Source: Nocardiopsis alborubida (GTDB taxonomy: Bacteria; Actinomycetota; Actinomycetes; Streptosporangiales; Streptosporangiaceae). Taken from it: 64,000 bases of DNA. Under the pieces are notes generated by a model. The model did no database searches and was not told the origin of the DNA. It worked only from the letters and a program-made list of their open reading frames with translations. Position numbers and translations under genes: made by a program. Positions 54,060-62,558 of the stretch are shown here, piece by piece; within the stretch, counting starts at the first letter, position 1, and the number at the start of each line of letters is the position of its first letter. The stretch is from positions 157,108 through 221,107 of the forward strand of contig NZ_JAAXPG010000008.1 in the NCBI RefSeq assembly GCF_012396365.1, written 5' to 3'.

Positions 54060-54464
54060 CTACAGGTCGGGGAAGAACAGCTTGATCTCGCGCTCGGCGG
54101 AGTAGGTGGAGTCCGAGCCGTGCACGATGTTCTGCTGCACCTCCAGCGCGAAGTCGCCGCGGATGGTGCCGGGGGTGGCGGTCACCGGGTCGGTGGCGCC
54201 GGCCAGGGCGCGGAACGCCTCCACCGCGCGCTCGCCCTCGACCACCATGGCGACCAGGGGGCCGCCGGTGATGAACTCGACGAGGGAGCCGAAGAACGGG
54301 CGCTCGGCGTGCTCCTCGTAGTGCGTCCTGGCGGTCTCGGCGTCGAGCGTGCGCAGCTCCATGGCGACCAGCTTCAGGCCCTTGCGCTCGATACGCGAGA
54401 TGACCTCGCCGACGATGTTGCGGCGAACGCCGTCCGGCTTGATGAGAACGAGAGTGCGCTCCAC
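54060..54464 (-). CDS. ndk: Nucleoside diphosphate kinase
   Basis: 134 aa, standard length. The phosphorylated His is H115 in [16 protein letters not shown] opens the nucleotide site. It equilibrates NTP and NDP pools. The start is GTG 54464, with AGGAG 11 nt upstream. Confidence 0.98.
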   Translation of the reverse strand: MERTLVLIKPDGVRRNIVGEVISRIERKGLKLVAMELRTLDAETARTHYEEHAERPFFGSLVEFITGGPLVAMVVEGERAVEAFRALAGATDPVTATPGTIRGDFALEVQQNIVHGSDSTYSAEREIKLFFPDL

Positions 54465-54618
54465 GTGCGTGTCAACTCCTCATTGGGGCTCCGCGTGGCG
54501 CACGTGGGCACCCGCCCACGGCAGCGGCCGCACGCGGAGGAATCGGGTGATGGGTCACAGGTGCGGGGGCCGCAGAAGGAGGGGTCTCCCCGGGCCGCCC
54601 GCCCGGACCTGCGTCACA

Positions 54619-55014
54619 CTATCGCGTTTGGCGCGTGGGCGCGGAGGCCGCGGTCTGCCCGCCCTGCCCGGCGGCCTCCGCCTCGGCGCGGGCCAGGTGG
54701 GCGGCCTTCATCTCGTCGGTGCGGCGGCCCATGATGACGCCGGTCACCCACAGCGAGACGAACACCACCGCGATCAGCATCGCCCCGGAGACCAGGAAGG
54801 AGGTGAACAGGAAGGCGGCCTGCAGCGCCCAGGCCGCGTAGTGGGCCCAGCGGTGCTTCTGGAGCCCGGAGAGCACGAGGGCGGCGACGGCCATCCCTCC
54901 CCACAGGCTCCCGGCCAGGGCCGGGTCCATCCCCTCCAGGGAGATGGCGACGGGGATGAAGAGGCCGATCACGATGACCTCGAACACCAGGATGACGGCG
55001 CAGACTACACGCAC
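54619..55014 (-). CDS. DUF4233 membrane protein
   Basis: 131 aa with four hydrophobic segments and an Ala/Gln-rich cytoplasmic tail. This small membrane protein sits between folC and ndk in many actinobacteria (Rv2446c position in M. tuberculosis). Function unknown. The start is GTG 55014 with AAGGGAA 6 nt upstream; the gap to folC is 31 nt, so co-transcription is likely. Confidence 0.88.
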   Translation of the reverse strand: MRVVCAVILVFEVIVIGLFIPVAISLEGMDPALAGSLWGGMAVAALVLSGLQKHRWAHYAAWALQAAFLFTSFLVSGAMLIAVVFVSLWVTGVIMGRRTDEMKAAHLARAEAEAAGQGGQTAASAPTRQTR

Positions 55015-55045
55015 GGCGGGTTCCCTTCGTAGTAGACCTGGCCCG

Positions 55046-56398
55046 TCACTCCTGCACACCGCGCAACAGATGGACGGCGTCACCCGAGGTGACGACCGAT
55101 CCGGTGACCAGTACACCGGTGCCGCCGAACTCCCCGCCTTCCTCGGCCAGGCCCACGGCCCGGTCGATGGCGTCGTCGAGTCGGGGCTCCACGTGCACGC
55201 GGTCCTCACCGAAGATGTGCTGGGCGACGTTGGACAGCCGCTCCGGGTCGAGGGAACGCGGGGAGGAGTTACGGGTGACGACGATCTCGTCGAGCAGCGG
55301 TTCGAGGGGTTCGAGAATCCCCTCGACGTCCTTGTCGGCCATGATCGCGACCACTCCGACCAGCCGGGAGAAGGTGAAGGCCTCCTCCACGGCCGCCGCG
55401 GTGGCGGTCATCCCGGCCGGGTTGTGCGCCGCGTCGGCGATGATGGTCGGGCTGGTGCGCACGACCTCCATGCGGCCCGGGGAGTCCACTCCCGCGAGGG
55501 CCTCGCCGACGATGGCGGGGTCCAGGCCCCCGGCGTCGTCGCCGGAGGAGGCGAACGCCTCAACCGCGGCGACGGCCACGGCGGCGTTCCCGGCCTGGTG
55601 CGCCCCGAACAGGGGCAGGAACAGGTTCTCGTAGCTGCCGGTGAGGCCCTTGACGGCGATCTGCTGGCCGCCGACGGCGATCTCGCGGGAGGTGACCCCG
55701 AACTCCAGGCCCTCCCGGGCCACCTGTGCCCCGACCTCCGCGGCGTTGCGGATCAGGGCCTCGGCGGCGGGCAGCGGCTGCTGGGCCAGGACCGCCACGG
55801 AGCCGGGCTTGATGATGCCCGCCTTCTCCTCGGCGATGCCCTCCACCGTGTCGGGCAGGTACTCGGTGTGGTCGATCCCGATGGGGGTCACCACGGCGAC
55901 GTCTCCGTCGACGACGTTGGTGGCGTCCCACCGGCCGCCCATGCCGACCTCGACGACGGCCACGTCCACGGGGGCGTCGGCGAAGACGGCGTAGGCCATC
56001 ACCGTGAGGATCTCGAAGAACGACAGCGGGGCGTCGTTCATCGAGTCGGCCATCTCGACGTAGGGGCGGATGTCGTCGTAGGTCTCGACGAACCGCTCCT
56101 GGGAGACGGGCTCCCCGTCGATGACGATGCGTTCGCGCACGGTGCGCAGGTGCGGGCTGGTGTAGCGGCCCACGCGCAGACCCCGCCCGCGCATGAGCGC
56201 GTCGATCATGCGGGCGGTGGAGGTCTTGCCGTTGGTACCGGTGACGTGGATGGCCCGGAAGTTGCGGTGCGGGTCTCCCAGGAGGTCCAGCAGGGTGCGG
56301 ACCCGGTCCAGTCGAGGATCGATGTCGGACTCGGGCGCACGGGAGAGGATCTCCGCGGTCACCTCGGCGTAGCGCTGCTCGGCGCTGGCTTCGCTCAC
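55046..56398 (-). CDS. folC: Folylpolyglutamate synthase / dihydrofolate synthase
   Basis: 450 aa, Mur-ligase fold. P-loop G-T-N-G-K-T-S-T (K58), Y-T-S-P-H-L, G-I-D-H-T-E-Y-L, the E-K-A-G motif with the carbamylated Lys, and the C-terminal D-A-A-H-N-P-A-G are all present, so it should be active. It adds glutamates to folates. The start is GTG 56398 without a clear ribosome site. A TAGACT -10 box lies at 56441-56446. Confidence 0.96.
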   Translation of the reverse strand: MSEASAEQRYAEVTAEILSRAPESDIDPRLDRVRTLLDLLGDPHRNFRAIHVTGTNGKTSTARMIDALMRGRGLRVGRYTSPHLRTVRERIVIDGEPVSQERFVETYDDIRPYVEMADSMNDAPLSFFEILTVMAYAVFADAPVDVAVVEVGMGGRWDATNVVDGDVAVVTPIGIDHTEYLPDTVEGIAEEKAGIIKPGSVAVLAQQPLPAAEALIRNAAEVGAQVAREGLEFGVTSREIAVGGQQIAVKGLTGSYENLFLPLFGAHQAGNAAVAVAAVEAFASSGDDAGGLDPAIVGEALAGVDSPGRMEVVRTSPTIIADAAHNPAGMTATAAAVEEAFTFSRLVGVVAIMADKDVEGILEPLEPLLDEIVVTRNSSPRSLDPERLSNVAQHIFGEDRVHVEPRLDDAIDRAVGLAEEGGEFGGTGVLVTGSVVTSGDAVHLLRGVQE

Positions 56399-56440
56399 GG
56401 TGTCTCGGTGTCTCGTGTGTTCGGGGTGTACACCCGCGTC

Positions 56441-56512
56441 AGTCTACGCGCCCCCACCTGGGCCCGGACCCCGGGCAAAGGATCCGATGGCCCGTGTCGC
56501 GCAGACCATACT
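56441..56512. promoter_or_regulatory. Divergent promoters of folC and its paralogue
   Basis: Minus strand: TAGACT at 56441-56446, about 40 nt before folC. Plus strand: CATACT at 56507-56512, 6 nt before ATG 56519, so leaderless. The two -10 boxes are about 65 bp apart. Neither -35 is consensus. Confidence 0.5.
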
Positions 56513-56518
56513 GGGAGC

Positions 56519-57769
56519 ATGCCAAGCCTTGACCTGTTCTTCTCCGAGTGGGCGCGGCGCCGCCCCGGACAGACCCGGAGCCTGGAGCGCGCCGCGGCGC
56601 TGACGCGCGCGCTGGACCTGGACGCCGAACGCCCGCCGGTGCTGGGGGTGGTGGGCTCCAAGGGCAAGGGGAGCACCGCGACCACGGCGGCGGCGGCGCT
56701 GTCGTCGGCCGGGCTGCGCACGGTGCTGGTCACCGGGCCGAGCTTTCGCTCCTACCGCGAGCGCGTGCGGGTGGACGGGACGTCGGTGACCGACGGCGAA
56801 CTGGACGCGCTGGGCGAGCGGATCGCGGCCGCCCGCCGGGAGCTGCCGTCGGTGGAGGAGACGGGCGGCTACCTGGCGCCGAGCGGACTGTTCCTGGTGG
56901 CGGGCCTGCTGCGCGCCCGCGAGGTGGACGCCGACGTGTGCGTGCTGGAGGCCGGGATGGGCGGTCACCGCGACGAGCTGCGCCTGGTCGGCCCGGAGGT
57001 CGTCGCCCTGGGGAGGGTCTTCGCCGAGCACGTGGGCGTCCTCGGCGACACCGTGGCGCAGATCGCCCGGGAGAAGGCCCGGGTCGCCGGGGAGCGGACC
57101 CGCGCGCTGGTGCGCCTGCCGCAGACCGCGGAGGTGGCCGCCGAGGTCGACACCGCCCTGGCCGAGGCCACCGGCGGCCGGGTCCGGGCCGAGGTGGTCG
57201 ATCCGGAGCGGCCGGGGGTGGAGCCGCCGCCCGGGCTGCGCCCGCCGGGGCTGTCCGCGGCCTCGGGGGTGCTGGGGACGGCGGCGGCCGCGCGGATGCT
57301 GGGGCACCTGGGCCGCCCGCCCCTGGACCTGGAGCGGCTGCACGCCGTGCTGGGCACCGTCCGGCTGCCGGGGAGGCTGTCCCGCCACGCCGTGCCCGGC
57401 GCGGAGGCGGGCGCCGAGGTGGTCGTGGACTCGGCCATCGACCGCAACGGGGTCGCCGCCGCTCTGGCCCACGCCCGCGGGCTGTGGGGCGGGGTGGACC
57501 ACGTACTGCTGTGCCTGCCCGACCACAAGGACGTGTCGGGGGCGGTGGAGGTCCTCGGCGACCTGCCCGTGACCGCGGTGCGCCTGCCCGAGGCCCACCT
57601 GCGCTTCGAGCACGCCCTTCCGGAGCACTGGGGCCGTATGGACGCCGCGGACCTGTCCCCCGCGGCCCTGCGCGCGCTCGGCGGACGCGTGCTGGCGCTG
57701 GGCACGGTCTACTTCACCGGCCGGGTCCTGGAGGCCGTGGACGCCCCCACCGACCGCCTCTTCGGCTGA
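56519..57769 (+). CDS. FolC-like Mur-ligase-family paralogue with altered motifs
   Basis: 416 aa. The order of motifs follows FolC: P-loop G-S-K-G-K-G-S-T (K50), R-E-R-V-R-V-D-G, A-E-H-V-G-V-L-G-D-T and R-E-K-A-R-V with the carbamylation Lys. However, the S-P-H-L segment is replaced by G-P-S-F-R, and the D-x-A-H-N-P motif of the C-terminal domain by D-S-A-I-D-R-N-G. ATP-dependent ligation is thus plausible with a different acceptor. It is divergent from folC, 120 nt apart, and ends at a perfect palindrome. Confidence 0.75.
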   Translation: MPSLDLFFSEWARRRPGQTRSLERAAALTRALDLDAERPPVLGVVGSKGKGSTATTAAAALSSAGLRTVLVTGPSFRSYRERVRVDGTSVTDGELDALGERIAAARRELPSVEETGGYLAPSGLFLVAGLLRAREVDADVCVLEAGMGGHRDELRLVGPEVVALGRVFAEHVGVLGDTVAQIAREKARVAGERTRALVRLPQTAEVAAEVDTALAEATGGRVRAEVVDPERPGVEPPPGLRPPGLSAASGVLGTAAAARMLGHLGRPPLDLERLHAVLGTVRLPGRLSRHAVPGAEAGAEVVVDSAIDRNGVAAALAHARGLWGGVDHVLLCLPDHKDVSGAVEVLGDLPVTAVRLPEAHLRFEHALPEHWGRMDAADLSPAALRALGGRVLALGTVYFTGRVLEAVDAPTDRLFG

Positions 57770-57932
57770 GGCCGCGCGGCCTCCCGGCCGCCCGCTCCGT
57801 CCACAGGGCGGAGGAGGCCCTGGCGGTGCCGGGCTCCGGCCTGCTTTCCTGGAATCGGGGGGTCCCCGGACCCGCCCCGCTGCGCCGCGCCCTCTCCCCG
57901 GACAGGGCGGCGAAGCGGTGCCGCACCACGGC

Positions 57933-57964
57933 GACGGGGGCGGTGCCGCGGCACCGCCCCCGTC
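57933..57964. terminator. 32-bp perfect palindrome between convergent genes
   Basis: Every base of 57933-57964 is symmetric about its centre (GACGGGGGCGGTGCCG and its complement). It lies between the FolC-like gene and the first LVIVD gene, which converge, so it can serve both. Confidence 0.75.
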
Positions 57965-58006
57965 CGTGTCACGGGCCCGGGGAGCCCGTCAGCCCTCCAC
58001 CCGCCG

Positions 58007-59422
58007 TCAGTGCCGTCCCGGCCGGTAGCTCTCCTGGCTCTGCGGGTTGAACTCCTCCATCCGCACCCGCTCGGCCGCGCGCACGCGCGGGTCGTCGATC
58101 CGCAGCACGTCCAGGCCGCGTTCGATGTCGGACGAGTACACGTAGCCGTTGTAGTAGTACGTCGACCAGGTGTCGTTGTCCTGCACGCCCTCCTCCACGC
58201 GGGAGTCCACGTCGAAGAAGCCGATCTCGCTCGGGGCGCTCGGGTCGTTGAAGTCGATCACCGAGATGCCGCCCTGGTACCACGACTGCACGAAGTAGTC
58301 CTGGCCGGGCACCGGGATCAGCGAACCGTTGTGCGCCACGCACACCTGGTCGCCCTGGTGGCGGTCGATCTTGAAGTAGCTGGCGAAGTCCAACTCCGGC
58401 GAGTCGCCGCCGCCCAGCTCGTAGATCGCGTTGGCGCCGCGCTGGGGACCGACCTCCTCGGTGCAGGTCGGGGCGCCGCCTCCGCCGAGCTCGTCGGTGA
58501 ACAGCACGGTCCTGGCGTCGTTGGTGAAGGTCGCCGAGTGCCAGAACGCGAAGTTCTCGTCCTGGACCACCTCGGTGACGACCGGGTTCACCGGGTCGGA
58601 GATGTCCATCAGCACGCCGTCGCCCATGCAGGCGCCCGCGGCGATGTCGCGCTCGGCGTAGACGGTGATGTCGTGGCAGCCCTGGGTGGGCAGCAGCAGC
58701 CCGTCCTGCTCGTGGTTGCCGCCCTCGGGGAACAGGACCGGCTCGTTGACGACCGCGGCCTCCTCCGGCGCGTCGTGCGGCACCTCGATGACGGAGATCT
58801 TGTCGTGCGGCGGCTGGCAGTTCGGAAAGGCCTCGGAGGGCGAGTACGACGACACGTAGACCAGGTCGCTGTCACCGGTCTTGCTCGGCACCAGGGTGTT
58901 GGTGTGCGAGCCGCAGTCGGTGCGCACCGCCGACACGTACTGCGGGTTTGCCTTGTCGGAGATGTCGAAGATCCGGATGCCCTCGAAGCCGTCCGGATCG
59001 GTCACCGGGACGGAGGGGGCGCCGCACTCGGTGCCCGCACGGGGGTAGTCCACCGAGAAGTAGAGCAGGTCTCCGCTGACCGACACGTCGCCCTGGCCGC
59101 CCGGGCACAGGACCTCGGAGACGACCTGCGGCTCCTCCGGCTCGGAGATGTCGTAGATGACGAAGCCGTCGTAGTTGCCGCCGATGGCGTAGTCGCCGCT
59201 GAACGCCAGGTCCGAGTTGACGTTGCGCACGGCCGAGGGCTTGGGCATGTGGGCGACGTGGGTGATGTTGTCGCTGTGGATGTCTTCGGCGGGCGCCTCG
59301 TCCGCCTGCGCGGCGGCCGGGCCGAGGAGCCCGACGAGCAGGGACGCGGCCGCGGCGGACGCGAGGGCCGCGGTACGGCGCAGAGCCTTCCTGGCCCGTG
59401 GTGCTGCGGGAGGTGCGGGCAT
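58007..59422 (-). CDS. Secreted LVIVD-repeat protein, copy 1
   Basis: 471 aa. Signal peptide (cleavage after A-A-A-Q-A), then repeats of the LVIVD type such as G-F-V-I-Y-D-I-S-E-P-E-E-P-Q-V-V and I-S-V-I-D-F-N-D-P-S-A-P-S-E-I, which form beta-propeller blades. Conserved cysteines (T-D-C-G-S-H-T-N, P-N-C-Q-P-P-H, Q-G-C-H-D-I, G-A-C-M-G-D-G) lie close to His residues. ATG 59422 follows AGGAGA. Function unknown. Last of three tandem paralogues. Confidence 0.85.
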   Translation of the reverse strand: MPAPPAAPRARKALRRTAALASAAAASLLVGLLGPAAAQADEAPAEDIHSDNITHVAHMPKPSAVRNVNSDLAFSGDYAIGGNYDGFVIYDISEPEEPQVVSEVLCPGGQGDVSVSGDLLYFSVDYPRAGTECGAPSVPVTDPDGFEGIRIFDISDKANPQYVSAVRTDCGSHTNTLVPSKTGDSDLVYVSSYSPSEAFPNCQPPHDKISVIEVPHDAPEEAAVVNEPVLFPEGGNHEQDGLLLPTQGCHDITVYAERDIAAGACMGDGVLMDISDPVNPVVTEVVQDENFAFWHSATFTNDARTVLFTDELGGGGAPTCTEEVGPQRGANAIYELGGGDSPELDFASYFKIDRHQGDQVCVAHNGSLIPVPGQDYFVQSWYQGGISVIDFNDPSAPSEIGFFDVDSRVEEGVQDNDTWSTYYYNGYVYSSDIERGLDVLRIDDPRVRAAERVRMEEFNPQSQESYRPGRH

Positions 59423-59460
59423 GGGTTCTCCTGTGTGCACTAGGGGGTGGGGGTGGACGC

Positions 59461-59495
59461 ACCGGGGCCGCGGCGTACACGGCCGCGGCCCCGGT
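59461..59495 (-). other. Hairpin 38 nt before LVIVD copy 1
   Basis: Perfect 13-bp arms ACCGGGGCCGCGG/CCGCGGCCCCGGT with a 9-nt loop. It is so close to the copy 1 start that it could act as an attenuator, or as a second terminator for copy 2. Confidence 0.55.
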
Positions 59496-59532
59496 CCTTC
59501 GTCACCCGGTCACGTGCCGGGCGGCGTTCGGG

Positions 59533-59569
59533 CGGGCGCCCTGGTCCCCTCGGGGATCCGGGGCGCCCG
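59533..59569 (-). terminator. Terminator of LVIVD copy 2
   Basis: Arms CGGGCGCCC/GGGCGCCCG just downstream of the stop at 59575. Confidence 0.65.
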
Positions 59570-59574
59570 TGCGG

Positions 59575-60987
59575 TCAGCGGCCGTTGCCGCGTCCCGGCC
59601 GGTACTCGGCCTGGGACTGGGGGTTGAACTCGTCCATCTGCACCTGCTCGGCCACCCGGAACCGGGGGTCGTCCAGCTTCAGGACGTCGAGCCCGCGGGT
59701 GATGTCGGAGGAGTAGACGTAGCCGTTGTAGTAGTAGGCCGACCAGGATCCGCCGAGGACGAGCTCGTCCTCGCTGATCGGGTCGCGGTCGAAGTGGCCG
59801 ATCTCCTGGGGGTCGCTGGGGTCGTTGAAGTCGATCACCGAGACGCCGCCCTGGTACCAGGACTGCACGAAGTAGTCGCGTCCGGGGACCGGGATCAGCG
59901 AACCGTTGTGCGCGACGCAGTTCTCGGTGTCGGTCTGGTGTCGGGGCAGCTTGTAGTAGCCCTCGAACTCCAGCTCGGGGGACTCCTGACCGCCGCCGAT
60001 GGCGTAGATGGCGTTGGCGCCGCGCTCGGAACCGATCTCCTCGTTGCAGGTGGCGCCGCCGCCTCCGCCGAGCTCGTCGGTGAACAGCACGGTCCGACCG
60101 TTGTTGGTGAAGGTCGCCGAGTGCCAGAACGCGAAGTTGTCGTCCTGGACCACCTCGGTGACGACGGGCGCGGCCGGGTCGGAGATGTCCATCAGGACGC
60201 CGTCGCCCATGCAGGCGCCCGCGGCGACGTCGCGTTCGGCGTAGACGGTGATGTCGTGGCAGCCGGCGGTGCCGGTGTTGCCGCCGTCGGGGAAGAGCAC
60301 CGGGGTGTCGATGACCCTGGCCTCAGACGGTTCGTCGACGGGGATCTCGATGACGGAGATCTTGTCGTGCGGCGGCTGGCAGTTCGGGAAGCGCTCCGAG
60401 GGCGAGTACGAGGAGACGTACACGTACTCGTGCTCGCCGTCCTTGCCCGGCACCAGGGTGTTGGTGTGCGAGCCGCAGTCGGTGCGCACCGCCGACACGT
60501 ACTGCGGGTTGGCCTTGTCGGAGATGTCGAAGATCCGGATGCCCTCGAAGCCGTCCGGGTCGGTGGTCGGCACCGAGGGGGCGCCGCACTCGGTGCCCGC
60601 GCGGGGGTAGTCCACCGAGAAGTAGAGCAGGTCTCCGCTGACCGACACGTCGCCCTGGCCGCCCGGGCACAGGACCTCGGAGACGACCTGCGGCTCCTCC
60701 GGCTCGGAGATGTCGTAGATGACGAAGCCGTTGTAGTTGCCGCCGATGGCGTAGTCGCCGCTGAAGGCGAGGTCGGAGTTGAAGTCACTCATGGCCTCGG
60801 TCTTCGGGACGTTGGTCACATGGGTGATGTTGGCGCTGGTGTCGGCGTCACTGACGAACTCTTCGTCCGCCGAGGCAGAGGCCGGGCCGAGGAGCCCGAC
60901 CATGAGCACCGCCGCTCCGGCGAGGGAGACTCCGGTCAGTCCGCGTCTGGCACGCCGGAAGCTGGGGGTCGGGGGGGATGACGCCAT
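59575..60987 (-). CDS. Secreted LVIVD-repeat protein, copy 2
   Basis: 470 aa. Signal peptide ends near S-A-S-A. The repeat blocks and Cys/His positions are the same as in copy 1, but the N-terminal linker differs (D-T-S-A-N-I-T-H-V-T-N) and the C-terminus ends in G-R-G-N-G-R. It shares a 129-nt block identical to copy 1 and a 109-nt block identical to copy 3. ATG 60987 follows AGGAGT. An AT-rich promoter region lies upstream. Confidence 0.85.
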   Translation of the reverse strand: MASSPPTPSFRRARRGLTGVSLAGAAVLMVGLLGPASASADEEFVSDADTSANITHVTNVPKTEAMSDFNSDLAFSGDYAIGGNYNGFVIYDISEPEEPQVVSEVLCPGGQGDVSVSGDLLYFSVDYPRAGTECGAPSVPTTDPDGFEGIRIFDISDKANPQYVSAVRTDCGSHTNTLVPGKDGEHEYVYVSSYSPSERFPNCQPPHDKISVIEIPVDEPSEARVIDTPVLFPDGGNTGTAGCHDITVYAERDVAAGACMGDGVLMDISDPAAPVVTEVVQDDNFAFWHSATFTNNGRTVLFTDELGGGGGATCNEEIGSERGANAIYAIGGGQESPELEFEGYYKLPRHQTDTENCVAHNGSLIPVPGRDYFVQSWYQGGVSVIDFNDPSDPQEIGHFDRDPISEDELVLGGSWSAYYYNGYVYSSDITRGLDVLKLDDPRFRVAEQVQMDEFNPQSQAEYRPGRGNGR

Positions 60988-61035
60988 CCTGTGTACTCCT
61001 GATTCTGATTGGAGCGAAACAGGAAGAAGGTACAC

Positions 61036-61100
61036 AGTTCAACATCTATATGTATAGGGGGAGACAAAAGAAACCTTGTTCTTAACACGGTGTCGAGCTG
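61036..61100 (-). promoter_or_regulatory. AT-rich promoter region of LVIVD copy 2
   Basis: This segment is far lower in GC than its surroundings. It includes CTATA-TG-TATAG (61046-61057), an inverted repeat that also resembles a -10 element on either strand. Confidence 0.45.
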
Positions 61101-61138
61101 GCCCGATTCGACTACACAACCCGCCTAACCCGGGTGCC

Positions 61139-61172
61139 GCGCGGCGCGCCGGAGCCCTCCGGCGCGCCGCGC
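61139..61172 (-). terminator. Terminator of LVIVD copy 3
   Basis: Perfect 16-bp arms (61139-61154 and 61157-61172) around CC, 9 nt after the stop at 61182. Confidence 0.8.
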
Positions 61173-61181
61173 CCCGACGGC

Positions 61182-62558
61182 TCAGCCGGAGGGCGGGGGC
61201 GGCTGCGACTGCGGGTTGAACTCCTCCATCCGCACCTCCTCCGCCCCGGCCAGACGGGAGTCGGTGAGCCGGAGCACGTCGAGCCCGCGCATGATGTCGG
61301 AGGAGTAGACGTAGCCGTTGTAGTAGTAGGCCGACCACGAGCCCGCCGTCGTCAGGGCGTCGGGGTTCCAGGGACCGCGGTCGAAGTGGCCGATCTCCCG
61401 CGGCTCGGACGGGTCGTTGAGGTCGATCACCGAGACGCCGCCCTGGTACCAGGACTGCACGAAGTAGTCCTGGCCGGGCACCGGAATCAGCGAGCCGTTG
61501 TGCGCCACACAGTTCTCAGTTTCGGTCTGATGACGAGGCAGTTTGTAGTAGCTCCGAAATTCGAGCTTCGGATCCTCCCCGCTCTGGTCCAGCGAGTAGA
61601 TCGCGTCGGCTCCCCGTTCGGGCCCCGTCTCGGTGTCGCAGGTGGCCGCGTGCCCGCCGCCGAGCTCGTCGGTGAAGATCACGGTGCGGGCGTCGTTGGT
61701 GAAGGTCGCCGAGTGCCAGAACGCGAAGTTGGGGTCGCTCACGCGCTCGACCACCACCGGGTTCACCGGGTCGGCGATGTCGAGCAGCAGGCCGTCCCCC
61801 AGGCAGGCAGCGGCGGCCAGGTCCCTCTCGGGGTAGGCGGTGATGTCGTGGCAGCCGGTGGTGGTTCCGTGCCCCCCGTCCGGCAGCAGCACCGGCTCGC
61901 TGACCACCCGGGCCGAGGCCGGATCCGCCAGCGGCACCTCGATGACGGAGATCTTGTCGTGCGGCGGCTGGCAGTTCGGGAAGTCCTCCGAGGGCGAGTA
62001 CGAGGAGACGTACACGTACTCGTGCTCGCCGTCCTTGCCCGGCACCAGGGTGTTGGTGTGCGAGCCGCAGTCGGTGCGCACCGCCGACACGTACCGCGGG
62101 TTGGCCTTGTCGGAGATGTCGAAGATCCGGATGCCCTCGAAGCCGTCCGGGTCGGTGGCCGGCACCGAGGGCGCGCCGCACTCGCTGCCGGCACGCGGGT
62201 AGTCCACCGAGAGGTAGAGCAGGTCGCCGCTGACCGACACGTCGCCCTGGCTTCCTGGGCACACGACCGTGGACACCCGGCTCGGGTTCTCCGGATCGGA
62301 GATGTCGTAGACGACGAAGCCGTCGTAGTTGCCGCCGATGGCGTGGTCACCGCTGAAGGCCAGGTCGGTGTTGTAGGAGGCGACACCGTCCAGGCCCTCC
62401 GGCCTGGGCAGGTTGGCCACGTGCACGACGCCCCCGCCGGTGCTCACCCCGTCGGCCCTCGCCCCCGGAACGGCCAGGAGGGCGGTGACCAGGAGGGGCG
62501 CCGTCCCGATCGTCCCCCAGCGCAGTCCGTTCGCGTGCCTTCGCGTCTCCGACACCAC
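61182..62558 (-). CDS. Secreted LVIVD-repeat protein, copy 3
   Basis: 458 aa from GTG 62558, 6 nt from GGGAGG; a second GTG follows directly. Signal peptide ends near P-G-A-R-A. Repeats and Cys/His positions match the other two copies, but the sequence is the most diverged in its flanks (D-I-S-D-P-E-N-P-S-R-V-S). It is divergent from the DUF305 lipoprotein gene. Confidence 0.85.
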   Translation of the reverse strand: MVSETRRHANGLRWGTIGTAPLLVTALLAVPGARADGVSTGGGVVHVANLPRPEGLDGVASYNTDLAFSGDHAIGGNYDGFVVYDISDPENPSRVSTVVCPGSQGDVSVSGDLLYLSVDYPRAGSECGAPSVPATDPDGFEGIRIFDISDKANPRYVSAVRTDCGSHTNTLVPGKDGEHEYVYVSSYSPSEDFPNCQPPHDKISVIEVPLADPASARVVSEPVLLPDGGHGTTTGCHDITAYPERDLAAAACLGDGLLLDIADPVNPVVVERVSDPNFAFWHSATFTNDARTVIFTDELGGGHAATCDTETGPERGADAIYSLDQSGEDPKLEFRSYYKLPRHQTETENCVAHNGSLIPVPGQDYFVQSWYQGGVSVIDLNDPSEPREIGHFDRGPWNPDALTTAGSWSAYYYNGYVYSSDIMRGLDVLRLTDSRLAGAEEVRMEEFNPQSQPPPPSG

